Positions 48,094 to 57,317 of a stretch of DNA of 64,000 bases are shown here, in pieces. The position numbers and the translations under genes were made by a program. The stretch covers positions 310,001 through 374,000 of the forward strand of contig NZ_FOBW01000002.1 in NCBI RefSeq assembly GCF_900109925.1, written 5' to 3'. Position 1 is the stretch's first letter. The number at the start of each line of letters is the position of its first letter. This stretch comes from Mesobacillus persicus. Its GTDB lineage: Bacteria; Bacillota; Bacilli; Bacillales; Cytobacillaceae. The notes beneath the pieces are model-generated. The model was not told where the DNA came from. It saw nothing but the letters and a program-made list of their open reading frames with translations, and searched no databases.

Positions 48094-48399
48094 ATGCCAA
48101 TACTTGTCTTTTTAATTGTTATAGCTTTTGCCATGTATGTATTTTATAAAGTTAAATATGTTCGTAGCGCTCGTCCGATTGAGAAAAAGTGGATTTCTAC
48201 TAAATCAAGCATTGCCTTAGGAACTTTCATTGCCCTCTTCGGAGTTAACCAGTTATTTCTATTTCAAACGACTCTGACCTTCATTATTGCTGGATTGTTT
48301 ATTATCCTTGGGGCTTTTAGTGTTTATGAGGGATTTAAAGCATATAAACATTATCTACCATTTGCAATAAAAGAAGCAGAAGAATTCAGTAGCCATTAA
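48094..48399 (+). CDS. ytpI: YtpI-like membrane protein
   Basis: 101-residue membrane protein with about three helices (about 2-18, 43-58, 66-85), including the words ARPIEKKWISTKSSIALG and FGVNQLFLFQTTLT. Position between nrnA and ytoI matches B. subtilis ytpI. The function is unknown. ATG at 48094 follows GGAGG; the ten extra codons of the longer frame include the ribosome site. Confidence 0.85.
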   Translation: MPILVFLIVIAFAMYVFYKVKYVRSARPIEKKWISTKSSIALGTFIALFGVNQLFLFQTTLTFIIAGLFIILGAFSVYEGFKAYKHYLPFAIKEAEEFSSH

Positions 48400-48404
48400 T
48401 GATG

Positions 48405-48440
48405 AAAGAAGCCAACCTTTGTGGAATGGCTTCTTTTTTA
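48405..48440. terminator. Terminator between ytpI and ytoI
   Basis: AAAGAAGCCA pairs with TGGCTTCTTT, followed by T-rich sequence on the plus strand; it also lies 14 bp after the ytoI stop. Confidence 0.88.
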
Positions 48441-48452
48441 TGTTTTACATAA

Positions 48453-49772
48453 TTATTGTCGATCAATTAGTTGACAAACCATCATTGCCTTACCAACAAG
48501 AATGCCATCACTAAAAACTTCAACATCTACTTTCCCAAACTTTCTACCAACTTCTAGGATTTTTGGTTGAATCTCAAGAATACTATCGATTTGGACTGGC
48601 TTTAAAAAATAAATCGTCATATTTTCTACGACGAGATCCCCTTTTTTGTAACCCCGCAATAACCGATTAGCTGCCTCAGCCACGAGGGTTGTGAATACAC
48701 CGTATGAGATGGTCCCGATGTGGTTGGTCATTTGTGGCGATACAGTGCAACGGAAGCTATCCTCGTCCTTTAATTTCCCTCTCGATACAATCAATTGGCT
48801 CGTTACGGTATCATCAAGAGTTTCTCCTACTTGGGGTTGCCTTTGAATCATTTGGAGTGCTTTGAGCACATCCTGTCTACTAATAATTCCAATCAGGCGA
48901 TTCGAATCATCAACAACTGGGAGAACTTCAATCCCTTCCCAAACCATCATATGAGCTGAAGAGGCTACACTCGTTTTTCCACCAACGGTCATCGGTTGTT
49001 TGGTCATAATTTTTTCGATTGGAGTAGCAAGGTTATCCCCCATTATGTCCTTAGAAGTAACCATACCTACTACTTTCAAATTCCGGTCAACTACAGGGAA
49101 GCGACTATGCATGGTCTCCTCTTTTGCCTTATACCAGTCAGACACCGTTTGATCAGTCTTAAGATAAGCGATTTCGTCAATCGGCGTAAGGATATCTTCT
49201 ACTAAAACAATTTCCTTTTTTATCAACTGATCATAAATTGCTCGATTAATCATTGTTGCAACAGTAAAAGTGTCATAGCTACTTGAGATAATAGGGAGTT
49301 GAAGTTCATCGGCCAGCTTCTTCACACTTTCTTCGGTGTCAAAGCCACCCGTAATTAACACAGCCGCCCCAGCTCTAAGAGCTTGTTCATGAGCTTTATC
49401 ACGGTTCCCGACAATCAATAAATTCCCTGCCCCCGTGTACCGCATCATCGCTTCTAGCTTCATGGCACCAATAACGAACTTATTTAAAGTCTTATGTAAG
49501 CCTCCCCGGCCTCCAAGTACCTGACCATCTACGATATTTACGACCTCAGCAAAGGTGAGTTTTTCGATGTTCTCTTTCTTCTTTTTCTCAATTCGGATGG
49601 TCCCCACGCGTTCAATCGTGCTTACATACCCTTTATTTTCGGCATCCTTAATAGCCCTGTATGCGGTTCCCTCACTGACATTCATTGCCTTGGCGATTTG
49701 ACGTACCGAAATTTTCTCCCCAATAGGAAGTTCATCAATATATTGTAAAATTTGCTCATGCTTGGTTGCCAA
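48453..49772 (-). CDS. ytoI: HTH-DRTGG-CBS-hotdog regulatory protein YtoI
   Basis: 439 residues, four-part architecture. Winged helix-turn-helix (about 1-60, VRQIAKAMNVSEGTAYRAIK), DRTGG domain (about 70-190), a CBS pair (about 190-310, SRFPVVDRNLKVVGMVTSKDI and EVLPVVDDSNRLIGIISRQDV), and a C-terminal thioesterase-like hotdog domain (about 330-435). A nucleotide or acyl-CoA sensing regulator is plausible; no target is known. TTG at 49772 (MATKHEQIL) has 8-nt spacing from AAGGG; a GTG at 49781 abuts the site. Confidence 0.88.
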   Translation of the reverse strand: MATKHEQILQYIDELPIGEKISVRQIAKAMNVSEGTAYRAIKDAENKGYVSTIERVGTIRIEKKKKENIEKLTFAEVVNIVDGQVLGGRGGLHKTLNKFVIGAMKLEAMMRYTGAGNLLIVGNRDKAHEQALRAGAAVLITGGFDTEESVKKLADELQLPIISSSYDTFTVATMINRAIYDQLIKKEIVLVEDILTPIDEIAYLKTDQTVSDWYKAKEETMHSRFPVVDRNLKVVGMVTSKDIMGDNLATPIEKIMTKQPMTVGGKTSVASSAHMMVWEGIEVLPVVDDSNRLIGIISRQDVLKALQMIQRQPQVGETLDDTVTSQLIVSRGKLKDEDSFRCTVSPQMTNHIGTISYGVFTTLVAEAANRLLRGYKKGDLVVENMTIYFLKPVQIDSILEIQPKILEVGRKFGKVDVEVFSDGILVGKAMMVCQLIDRQ

Positions 49773-49824
49773 GACTTTCACCCTTTTTCTTAAAGTTCCG
49801 TTCGAAAATAAGTTTCCTTATTTT

Positions 49825-49853
49825 ATTATAAGGTGAAAAAAGTCTTGATTCAA
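49825..49853 (-). promoter_or_regulatory. Sigma-A promoter of ytoI
   Basis: TTGAAT (49848-49853), 17 bp, TATAAT (49825-49830). An AAAATAAG/CTTATTTT hairpin lies directly downstream in the leader. Confidence 0.75.
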
Positions 49854-49897
49854 TTGTATACTTAGCTGAATGATGCGGTTTTTACAAAAATATCAAC

Positions 49898-50140
49898 TTA
49901 ATTTGCGAAACTTCGTCTTTTTTTCGGCTCGCTTTCGACCTTTTTCCTTACCATTTTCTGTTTTTTAGGAGTATAAAGGAAAGCAGATAGGTTTCCAGCT
50001 ATTACACAAAAGGCCAATAGTAACCAAGCACCTGCAAAAAGGCTTTCCGCTCCTAGTGTCTCAAAAGAAATTCGAGGGATTGCGTAATAGAGCATAAGGC
50101 CGCAAATTAATAAATACAGTAAATAACGATTTTTATTCAT
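49898..50140 (-). CDS. Small membrane protein, unrecognised
   Basis: 80 residues, with two membrane helices (about 6-25 and 32-58) and a strongly basic tail (KKQKMVRKKVESEPKKRRSF), so the tail should be cytosolic. ATG sits behind an excellent AGGAGG, which argues for a real gene. I do not recognise the family. It lies between ytkL and ytoI on the same strand. Confidence 0.75.
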   Translation of the reverse strand: MNKNRYLLYLLICGLMLYYAIPRISFETLGAESLFAGAWLLLAFCVIAGNLSAFLYTPKKQKMVRKKVESEPKKRRSFAN

Positions 50141-50220
50141 CTTTTCCTCCTGTATATATGGCTTGTTCTATATTTATGCGTTAGGAAATAAAAAAACACA
50201 AAAACTGTGTAAAAATAGAA

Positions 50221-50254
50221 AAACTGCTGCACGCAAAGCATGCAGCAGCTTTTT
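50221..50254 (-). terminator. Terminator of ytkL
   Basis: GCTGCTGCATG pairs with CGTGCAGCAG with an internal loop, then T5 on the minus strand, immediately after the stop. Confidence 0.9.
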
Positions 50255-50935
50255 TTATAACTCGATTATTTCACCAGGTTGTAGTATCCTTCCCTTACCC
50301 TCGGGCAGTAACTCTATGAACTTCTGAGGGTCCTGCTTAATTGGTGGAAAAGTGTTGAAATGAATTGGGACAACCTGTTTGGCTTGGAGGAACTCTGCCG
50401 CAACGGCCGCATCCTCTGGTCCCATTGTAAAATTGTCACCTATCGGCAGGAAGGCTAATTCAATCGGGTGACGCTCACCTATCAGCTTCATATCGGAGAA
50501 CAAACCAGTATCACCAGCATGGAAAATGGTTTTTCCTTCGGCGAATAACAACACACCTGCCGGCATTCCACCATAAATGATTTGTTGATCTTCAGTTGCA
50601 TAACCAGAACCATGGAAAGCCTGAGTCATCTTCACTTTTCCAAAGTCGAATTCATACGCACCACCTATATTCATTCCATGTGTACGCACCCCTTGCCACC
50701 CTAAATATGTAGCCAAATCTGCATTCGTGATTACTAGAGCGTCGTTTCTTTTTGCCAGCTCAACCGTATCACCTACATGGTCATTGTGAGCGTGGGTCAA
50801 AACAATCACATCTACCTTCACTTCACTTGCTTTGAGATCAGTTAGCCCATTTCCTGTAATAAAAGGATCAAATAAAATCGTTTTTCCACCTGTCTCAATC
50901 CTCACAACAGAGTGGCCATGATAAGAAATTTTCAA
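50255..50935 (-). CDS. ytkL: Metal-dependent hydrolase YtkL (UPF0173)
   Basis: 226-residue metallo-beta-lactamase-fold protein. Zinc-binding motifs [10 protein letters not shown] near residue 50, [12 protein letters not shown] near 145 and the late His in VPIHFNTFP. The substrate is unknown. The open frame starts with TTG at 50953, but that overlaps AAAGGGGAG; the TTG at 50935 (MKISYHGHS) has correct spacing and matches homologues. Divergent from the pepQ-like gene. Confidence 0.92.
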   Translation of the reverse strand: MKISYHGHSVVRIETGGKTILFDPFITGNGLTDLKASEVKVDVIVLTHAHNDHVGDTVELAKRNDALVITNADLATYLGWQGVRTHGMNIGGAYEFDFGKVKMTQAFHGSGYATEDQQIIYGGMPAGVLLFAEGKTIFHAGDTGLFSDMKLIGERHPIELAFLPIGDNFTMGPEDAAVAAEFLQAKQVVPIHFNTFPPIKQDPQKFIELLPEGKGRILQPGEIIEL

Positions 50936-51096
50936 TTCACTCTCCCCTTTCAACTATTGTTCTTAAGTTAACTTCTACAAATTTTTATATAAACCCTTTT
51001 CCTTTATACCCAGTTTTTTTTGCTTCTAAAAGTTTTCTTTTCTCTTTTGATTTTGCTACGCTCTAAATAAAGAAGATAAAGGAGGGAATAATCAAA

Positions 51097-52194
51097 ATGA
51101 ATGAACGTTTGAGAAATTTATCAAACTGGTTAACAGAAGTGAATGCGGAGGTTGCCTTCCTCACATCACCTGATAATGTCTTTTATTTAAGTGGTTTTTT
51201 AAGCGACCCTCATGAAAGAATACTAGGGATTGCAGTGTTTCAAGAAGCTGAACCCTTTCTAATCTGTCCTGGTATGGAGAAAGAAGAGGCAAAGAGCGCT
51301 GGGTGGCCATACGAGGTTATAGGATATAGTGATACTGAAGACCCCTGGGAACTTGTTCAGCAAAAAATAACATCTCGAGTGGCGAATATACATAAAGTTG
51401 CAATTGAAAAAGAACATATGACGGTTGAAAGATACGAACATTTAAAAAAGATATTTAACGACGTACAAATTATTTCTGCCGAAAGCAAACTAAGACAACT
51501 CCGATTAAAAAAGGACCCAAATGAATTGAAAAGTATCCAAAAGGCCTGCGCACTTGCTGATTATGCCATTGAGGCTGGGATAGCGGAGATAAGAGAAGGA
51601 AAAACTGAAATGGAGGTTCTTGCTGCGATTGAATATGCCCTTAAGAAAAAAGGGGTATTAGAGATGTCCTTTTCGACGATGGTACTAACTGGAATCAATG
51701 CAGCGTCGCCACATGGTACACCTGGCAATACCAAAATTAAAAAAGGCGATCTTGTTCTATTTGACCTTGGTGTTGTCGTTGATGGCTATTGCTCTGACAT
51801 CACAAGGACCGTTGCATATCACGATATTACCACTGAACAGGAAAAAATCTATCAGACGGTTCTTACAGCTCAAATGGAAGCATTAAAGGCCATTAAACCT
51901 GGCGTCTCTTGTTCGCAAATTGATTTAACTGCCCGTAACATTATTGCTTCCTCTGGTTATGGTGATTTCTTTCCACATAGACTAGGTCATGGGTTAGGGA
52001 TTAGCGTCCATGAGTACCCTTCGGTTACAGAAACGAATCAGCTACCGCTTGAAGAAGGCATGGTCTTCACGGTAGAGCCCGGTATTTATGTTCCGAATGT
52101 AGCAGGTGTTCGTATCGAAGACGATGTAATCGTTACCAGTTCAGGAAGCGAAGTGCTTACAAAGTTTCCGAAGGAATTACAGGTTATTAAATAG
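51097..52194 (+). CDS. Xaa-Pro peptidase, M24 family (PepQ-like)
   Basis: 365-residue pita-bread metallopeptidase releasing N-terminal residues before proline. N-terminal creatinase-like domain (about 5-130), catalytic domain from about 140. Dinuclear metal ligands follow in order: Asp in VLFDLGVVVDG, Asp in CSDITRTVA, His in HRLGHGLGISVHE, Glu in FTVEPGIY and Glu in VRIEDD. ATG after AAGGAGGG. Prolidase and aminopeptidase P specificities cannot be separated by eye. Confidence 0.93.
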   Translation: MNERLRNLSNWLTEVNAEVAFLTSPDNVFYLSGFLSDPHERILGIAVFQEAEPFLICPGMEKEEAKSAGWPYEVIGYSDTEDPWELVQQKITSRVANIHKVAIEKEHMTVERYEHLKKIFNDVQIISAESKLRQLRLKKDPNELKSIQKACALADYAIEAGIAEIREGKTEMEVLAAIEYALKKKGVLEMSFSTMVLTGINAASPHGTPGNTKIKKGDLVLFDLGVVVDGYCSDITRTVAYHDITTEQEKIYQTVLTAQMEALKAIKPGVSCSQIDLTARNIIASSGYGDFFPHRLGHGLGISVHEYPSVTETNQLPLEEGMVFTVEPGIYVPNVAGVRIEDDVIVTSSGSEVLTKFPKELQVIK

Positions 52195-52206
52195 GTTATG
52201 TTAAGC

Positions 52207-52419
52207 GGTTGGAGCGAAAATCAACATACCTGTTTAACAGATCCATTAAATAAAGGATGAGTTTAAAGTACATTGTTGATTTTACACTCTGTTGATTGGA
52301 GCGGAAGGCACTCGACTCCTGCGGGAGTACGGGGCAGGGGAGACCCCACAGGCGCTGAAAGCGCCGAGGAGGCTCTCCGGCACGCCCGCGGAAAGCGAGT
52401 GCCTGGAGCGGAAATCAAC
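52207..52419 (+). repeat. GC-rich palindromic intergenic repeat, copy 2, with a partial unit
   Basis: The full copy (52291-52419, 129 bp) is bounded by GTTGATT and AATCAAC and contains GACTCCTGCGGGAG, AGACCCCACAGG, an extra GGCGCTGAAAGCGCC hairpin and GAGTGCCTGGAGCGG. A fragment of the far end, GGAGCGAAAATCAACATA, stands separately at 52210-52227. It holds no gene and fills most of the 383-bp gap between the pepQ-like gene and deoC. Confidence 0.88.
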
Positions 52420-52464
52420 AGCCACGTTTAACACACAGCCTAAATAAAACACCTAGCCGGTTAT

Positions 52465-52511
52465 CATTTGTTCATTTAACGATTTACATTTGTTCACTAA
52501 ATTGATATATT
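52465..52511 (+). promoter_or_regulatory. deoC promoter with DeoR-like direct repeats
   Basis: TTTACA (52483-52488), 17 bp, TATATT (52506-52511). The 10-mer CATTTGTTCA occurs twice, at 52465-52474 and 52487-52496, 22 bp apart (two helical turns): one upstream of the -35 and one in the spacer. B. subtilis DeoR binds such a layout at dra-nupC-pdp and is relieved by deoxyribose-5-phosphate. Confidence 0.65.
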
Positions 52512-52577
52512 GGTCAAGGATAGACCCCAATTTTATGCAAGTTATACTTTTTTAATAAATAGTAGGAGGCGTACTAC

Positions 52578-53252
52578 ATGACAACACAACTAGCACAAAT
52601 GATCGACCATACTTTACTAAAAGCAAATGCAACAGAAGCTGAGATTGTAAAACTAGCTGAGGAAGCTAAAGAATACAAATTTGCTTCTGTATGTGTTAAC
52701 CCTGCATGGGTAAAAACAGCAGCTGAAATTTTAAACGATGTTCCCGAAGTAAAAGTGTGCACAGTCATCGGCTTTCCACTCGGAGCTTCCACTTCCGCTG
52801 TGAAAGCTCTTGAAACAAAAGACGCAATTGAAAATGGTGCCGGGGAAGTCGACATGGTTATCAATATCGGAGCGTTAAAAGGGCAACAATACGATGTAGT
52901 TGAGACCGACATTAAAGCAGTCGTTGATGCGGCAAAAGGAAAGGCGCTAACAAAAGTGATCATCGAGACGTCTCTGCTTACAGATGAAGAAAAAGAAACA
53001 GCTTGTAAACTAGCTGTACAAGCTGGTGCTGACTTCGTTAAAACCTCGACTGGTTTCTCCACTGGTGGAGCAACAAAAGAAGATATTGCTTTGATGAGAA
53101 AAGTGGTCGGACCTTCAATTGGAGTGAAAGCTTCAGGAGGGGTTAGAAGCCTTGAAGATGCTCAAACGATGATTGAAGCAGGCGCTACAAGGATTGGAGC
53201 AAGCTCAGGTGTTGCCATCGTTAATGGACAAACATCTAATTCAAGTTATTAA
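52578..53252 (+). CDS. deoC: Deoxyribose-phosphate aldolase
   Basis: 224-residue class I aldolase splitting 2-deoxyribose-5-phosphate into acetaldehyde and glyceraldehyde-3-phosphate, for deoxynucleoside catabolism. Schiff-base Lys in [16 protein letters not shown] (near 152); supporting Lys in [14 protein letters not shown] and Asp in [18 protein letters not shown] follows GGAGG. In B. subtilis the gene is with nupC-pdp; here it is a single gene closed by a terminator. Confidence 0.97.
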   Translation: MTTQLAQMIDHTLLKANATEAEIVKLAEEAKEYKFASVCVNPAWVKTAAEILNDVPEVKVCTVIGFPLGASTSAVKALETKDAIENGAGEVDMVINIGALKGQQYDVVETDIKAVVDAAKGKALTKVIIETSLLTDEEKETACKLAVQAGADFVKTSTGFSTGGATKEDIALMRKVVGPSIGVKASGGVRSLEDAQTMIEAGATRIGASSGVAIVNGQTSNSSY

Positions 53253-53278
53253 ATATCGGTTTTAATAATACCTAAGAA

Positions 53279-53316
53279 TAAAAACAACCAGCTTGTATCA
53301 GGCTGGTTGTTTTTAT
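53279..53316 (+). terminator. Terminator of deoC
   Basis: AAAACAACCAGC/GCTGGTTGTTTT stem with a T-rich tail. Confidence 0.93.
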
Positions 53317-53442
53317 TTGCTTTAAATGTCACTACTTATCCAATAATTGCTTACAATTATATTTCATCTATCTGATAAAATAAACTTGCAAAACTTTTTA
53401 GCAATTAACACAGTGATATTAGGGATAAAGGAGATTAACAGA

Positions 53443-54126
53443 ATGGCCAAGAAAAATAACACTAGTTTCAAAATCATTGTGGTTATAACCATAATCATTT
53501 TTGCCATTGTAACTGCATTAGTAATGATTAATGCTCAGTCAGAACAAAAGACGGAGACTCCCCTCGAAACGCAAATCCCAATTGATGGCCAACCCATTTT
53601 GGGCGACCCCGATGCACCCGTAACGGTAGTTGAGTTTGGAGATTATAAATGTCCTGCATGTAAAGCATGGGGAGATCAATTTTTCCCGTTTTTAGTAGAA
53701 GAATATGTTGAAACTGGTAAAGTAAAGTTTGTTTATATTAATGTTCTATTCCACGGTGAGGAGTCAGAGTTAGGATCCTCAGCTGCGGAAGCTATTTATA
53801 AACAAAATCCCGAAAGTTATTGGGAGTTTCATAAAAAACTATTTAGTAAACAGCCACCATCAAATGACCATGACTCCGCATGGCTTACTACTGAAATAAT
53901 CGAAGAAGTTGCCAACACTGTTGAAGGAATTGATATAGAAAAGCTACGTGAAGATATGAATAGCCAGTCAATCGCAGAGGAACTTAAAGTAGATTCGGAG
54001 TTAGTAGAAGAATTTAACGTTGAGTTAACACCAACAGTTATGGTTAATAATATTGAACTCGAAAACCCTTTTGAATATGAGTTGATTGTTTCGCTTATCG
54101 AACAAGAATTAGAGGCTAACGAATGA
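53443..54126 (+). CDS. bdbD: DsbA-family thiol-disulfide oxidoreductase (BdbD-like)
   Basis: 227 residues: an N-terminal membrane anchor (about 8-28), then a thioredoxin/DsbA fold with active-site CPAC in DYKCPACKAWGD near residue 67, the helical insertion, and the cis-Pro loop VELTPTVMVN. It should sit outside the membrane and introduce disulfides into secreted proteins. ATG at 53443 follows AAAGGAG; the 32 upstream codons of the long frame have no site. Overlaps bdbC by 4 bp. Confidence 0.92.
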   Translation: MAKKNNTSFKIIVVITIIIFAIVTALVMINAQSEQKTETPLETQIPIDGQPILGDPDAPVTVVEFGDYKCPACKAWGDQFFPFLVEEYVETGKVKFVYINVLFHGEESELGSSAAEAIYKQNPESYWEFHKKLFSKQPPSNDHDSAWLTTEIIEEVANTVEGIDIEKLREDMNSQSIAEELKVDSELVEEFNVELTPTVMVNNIELENPFEYELIVSLIEQELEANE

Positions 54127-54545
54127 AAAGTCTCAACTCGAACCAACTCTATCTATACCTTGCATGGATTATATCTATAGTTGCTACTCTTGGAAGTCTA
54201 TATTTTAGTGAAATATCCGGCTTCATCCCGTGTGAGCTCTGCTGGTACCAACGTATTTTGATGTACCCATTTGTAATTTTACTAGGAATCGCCACATTTC
54301 AAAATGACCTAAGCGTTAGAAAATATATTTTGCCAATGGCCATTATAGGTTGGCTCGTTTCACTTAATCATTATTTAGTCCAGAAAGTCCCAGGATTTGC
54401 AGAAATTAAGCCTTGTGTTAACGGTGTCCCTTGTAGCGCACAATACATTAACTGGCTCGGCTTCATTACAATCCCTTTTCTGGCAATCACTGCCTTCACT
54501 CTAATTATTATCTTAATGATTCTCTTAAACAATAAGAAAAAATAG
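54123..54545 (+). CDS. bdbC: DsbB-family disulfide oxidoreductase (BdbC)
   Basis: 140-residue four-helix membrane protein that reoxidises BdbD and passes electrons to menaquinone. The first redox pair is CELC in FIPCELCWYQRILMYP near residue 37; the second pair is C-x5-C in IKPCVNGVPCSAQ near 98. The ATGA overlap with bdbD supports a coupled redox pair. Together they serve secreted, competence or bacteriocin proteins in relatives. Confidence 0.93.
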   Translation: MKSLNSNQLYLYLAWIISIVATLGSLYFSEISGFIPCELCWYQRILMYPFVILLGIATFQNDLSVRKYILPMAIIGWLVSLNHYLVQKVPGFAEIKPCVNGVPCSAQYINWLGFITIPFLAITAFTLIIILMILLNNKKK

Positions 54546-54583
54546 GTCCTTGTTTACCAAAATACACCCTATTCTAACGAAAG

Positions 54584-54622
54584 AAAAATCCCCCGTCTTT
54601 TTATAAGACCGGGGATTTTTTA
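54584..54622. terminator. Bidirectional terminator between bdbC and ppaC
   Basis: AAAAATCCCC and GGGGATTTTTT form the stem, with CGTC/GAC inside; A and T tracts on both sides. Confidence 0.88.
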
Positions 54623-55558
54623 TTATCCTCTAGCAACTAGTGTGTCTGTTAATACAGGTACAACCTGCTTTTTACGAGAAACTACACCCTTTAAAAGAGC
54701 TGTATTGTTTTCTAAGCTTACTTTAAAGGCTTCCTCAACAGCATCCGCTTTATCGCCTAGTGCTAGCGCCGCAGAATCGTTGGTTAATATATCCGTGATG
54801 ACTAACAAGAATAAGTCTAATTCTTTTTCAGAAATGACCTTTCCCAGAGCATCTTCTAGCTCAGATTGACGTGCTAAAACCTCATTTACATCAACTGTGT
54901 TAACCTGGGCAATTTCAACCTTAGAGCTTCCCATTGAAAATTCCTTCGCGTCAAGTGAGATGAGTTCTTCGATTGTTTTACTGCTTAAATCAGCACCCGC
55001 CTTAAGCATTTCAAGACCGTATTCTTCCGCATTTACACCAGCAATTTCTGCTAGTTCCTTTGCTGCAGCAACATCCTGATCCGTGCAAGTAGGAGATTTA
55101 AACAAGAGAGAATCTGAAATAATCGCAGATAGCATTAACCCTGCTGTTTGTTTATCGATTTCTACTGAATTCTCTTTATACATTTTATTCAAAATCGTTG
55201 CTGTACATCCTACCGGTTCAACACGGAAATACAGAGGATCACTCGTTTCGAAATTAGCGACACGATGGTGATCAATTACTTCAAGGATTTTCAGTTTCTC
55301 AATATCATCTGCACTTTGTTGACGCTCATTGTGGTCAACTAAAATCACGTTTTGCGCTTCTTGAGCGACTTGCTGTACCAATCTTGGCTCCTCGGCTTTA
55401 AAATAATCTAGTGCATAAGCCGTTTCACCATTGATTTGGCCAAGACGAACGGCTTCCACCTTTTGACCAAGATTCTTTTTTAAATTCGCATAGGCAATTG
55501 CTGAACAAATTGAATCTGTATCAGGGTTTTTATGCCCAAAGATAAGTATGTTTTCCAT
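54623..55558 (-). CDS. ppaC: Manganese-dependent inorganic pyrophosphatase
   Basis: 311-residue family II pyrophosphatase that pulls biosynthetic reactions by removing pyrophosphate. DHH-fold metal motifs: [16 protein letters not shown] near residue 8, VILVDHNER, and [11 protein letters not shown]; the C-terminal DHHA2 domain ends [22 protein letters not shown] at 55558 follows GAGGAG; the five upstream codons are not supported. Confidence 0.96.
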   Translation of the reverse strand: MENILIFGHKNPDTDSICSAIAYANLKKNLGQKVEAVRLGQINGETAYALDYFKAEEPRLVQQVAQEAQNVILVDHNERQQSADDIEKLKILEVIDHHRVANFETSDPLYFRVEPVGCTATILNKMYKENSVEIDKQTAGLMLSAIISDSLLFKSPTCTDQDVAAAKELAEIAGVNAEEYGLEMLKAGADLSSKTIEELISLDAKEFSMGSSKVEIAQVNTVDVNEVLARQSELEDALGKVISEKELDLFLLVITDILTNDSAALALGDKADAVEEAFKVSLENNTALLKGVVSRKKQVVPVLTDTLVARG

Positions 55559-55686
55559 CAAGACACTCCTCATTAAAAATTGTAAATGAGTCCGCAGTTT
55601 ATGACTGAAGACGATGCATTTTCTTCCATTAACAATATACTACAAATGAGCATCAATTTACATCTTACATATTTCATTTTAAATAG

Positions 55687-55714
55687 AAAAAGATTCAGCT
55701 TTAACCGAATCTTT
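55687..55714 (-). terminator. Terminator of ald
   Basis: AAAGATTCGG pairs with CTGAATCTTT, with a T tail on the minus strand. Confidence 0.85.
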
Positions 55715-55727
55715 CTCCTATTAGATC

Positions 55728-56849
55728 TTATTCTTGTTCAAGCAAAACTCTTGCACTTGAATACACCAAGTCTTGTCCCTCAGCAACAGCCTTGTAAGTT
55801 ACAAACCCGTTCAGAGTATTAATACCCTTCAAGATTGCCTCATTTTCTAAAGCAGCCTGTTTAAAACCTTTGTTTGCGATTTGAACAGCATAAGGAACGG
55901 TTACATTCGTTAATGCGATTGTTGACGTTCTTGGTACTGCTCCAGGCATGTTAGCAACTGCGTAGTGCACAACTCCATGTTTTTCATAAGTAGGTTGATC
56001 ATGGGTCGTAATTCGGTCTGTCGTTTCGAATATTCCGCCTTGATCAATGGCAATATCTACAACAACGGAGCCTGGATTCATCGACTTAATCATTTCTTCC
56101 GTTACCAATCTCGGGGCTCTTGCACCAGGTATCAGTACTGCACCAATAACTAGGTCTGCTTCCTTAACAGCCCCGGCAATATTGTACGGATTCGACATTA
56201 GCGTTGTTATGTCGTTTCCAAACATATCATCAAGCTGACGCAGACGGTCAGGATTCAAGTCAATGATGGTCACTTCCGCCCCAAGTCCGACAGCCAACTT
56301 CGCTGCATTTGTCCCAGCTACTCCTCCACCGATGATGGTTACCTTCCCTCTTTGCACACCAGGAACACCAGAAAGAAGGATCCCCCTTCCACCGTGGACC
56401 TTCTCTAAAAATTGTGCTCCAATTTGCGGAGCCATTCTTCCAGCCACTTCACTCATAGGTGTTAAAAGTGGCAAGCTGCCATTTGGAAGTTGAATCGTCT
56501 CATAGGCAATTCCAACGACCTTCTTGTCCATTAAAGCACGTGTTAGTGCAGGTTCCGGAGCAAGATGTAAATATGTAAATAAAATCATACCTTCATGAAA
56601 ATATGTAAACTCCTCAGCGAGCGGCTCTTTCACCTTCATAACCATCTCTGCACTCCAGGCTTCTTCTGCTGTTGGAACAATCTTAGCTCCAGCTTGCTTG
56701 AAGTCCTCGTCTGTAAAGCCAGATCCCAGACCAGCGTCTTGCTCGATCCATACCTCATGACCAAACTTAACTAGGTTTACAACCCCTGCTGGTGTCATCG
56801 CAATCCGGTTTTCATTGTTCTTAATTTCCTTTGGTACGCCGATACGCAT
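55728..56849 (-). CDS. ald: Alanine dehydrogenase
   Basis: 373-residue NAD-dependent L-alanine dehydrogenase, which interconverts alanine and pyruvate plus ammonia. It serves alanine use, sporulation energy and spore germination in Bacilli. N-terminal substrate domain with VMKVKEP (catalytic Lys) and TYLHLAPE (His), central Rossmann domain with [18 protein letters not shown] and a following Asp. ATG at 56849 follows GGAGGAG. Monocistronic. Confidence 0.96.
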   Translation of the reverse strand: MRIGVPKEIKNNENRIAMTPAGVVNLVKFGHEVWIEQDAGLGSGFTDEDFKQAGAKIVPTAEEAWSAEMVMKVKEPLAEEFTYFHEGMILFTYLHLAPEPALTRALMDKKVVGIAYETIQLPNGSLPLLTPMSEVAGRMAPQIGAQFLEKVHGGRGILLSGVPGVQRGKVTIIGGGVAGTNAAKLAVGLGAEVTIIDLNPDRLRQLDDMFGNDITTLMSNPYNIAGAVKEADLVIGAVLIPGARAPRLVTEEMIKSMNPGSVVVDIAIDQGGIFETTDRITTHDQPTYEKHGVVHYAVANMPGAVPRTSTIALTNVTVPYAVQIANKGFKQAALENEAILKGINTLNGFVTYKAVAEGQDLVYSSARVLLEQE

Positions 56850-57023
56850 GAAATACTCCTCCAAATATTAAAAATAGCACTCCAAATAATATTATACTCT
56901 ACATGAAATGAATTTTAAAAATAGAAAATAATTTAAAGGCTGGTTTAGCGCATATTGTCGTTGAACAATTCTTACCTCGTCCTATTTTATATCGAAGCAC
57001 AGGATTAGTAAAAGAACCAAATA

Positions 57024-57058
57024 AAAAAACAAGCTGACTTATTTCAGCTTGTCCAAGT
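57024..57058 (-). terminator. Terminator of the 52-residue gene
   Basis: ACAAGCTGA pairs with TCAGCTTGT, followed by a T run on the minus strand, directly after the stop at 57061. Confidence 0.85.
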
Positions 57059-57060
57059 TT

Positions 57061-57219
57061 TTATTCTTCTCCTCGGTCGGTAGCATTCCTCATACTCTCG
57101 GTGTCAACAACCCCACTATTATAAGAGTCCATAATTTGCCGGGAAACTTCCATTGTCCCAGCTTCATCATAAGTAAATGAAGAAAAATTATTTCTTTCTG
57201 CACGTTCACGTTTTTCCAT
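57061..57219 (-). CDS. Small hydrophilic protein, 52 residues, unrecognised
   Basis: Begins MEKRERAERNNFSSFTYDEA and ends ESMRNATDRGEE; acidic, no hydrophobic segment, no cysteine. ATG sits behind a strong AAAGGAGGGG, and a terminator follows the stop, so the whole transcription unit is visible. Function and family are not recognised. Divergent from the universal stress gene. Confidence 0.75.
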   Translation of the reverse strand: MEKRERAERNNFSSFTYDEAGTMEVSRQIMDSYNSGVVDTESMRNATDRGEE

Positions 57220-57317
57220 CCTAACCCCTCCTTTCGAACTACCATTATTGTTCGCTAGTTTGTAACACTCATACTATAAAAATTATTGTATAATTTAGGT
57301 AAAGGAGGAGGATAACA

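Noticed and set aside
52574-53062. 162-codon frame antisense to deoC
   Set aside because: A serine/alanine-rich shadow of a well-supported gene with no start signals.
53347-53442. N-terminal extension of bdbD
   Set aside because: No ribosome site, and it would place 32 residues before the membrane anchor.
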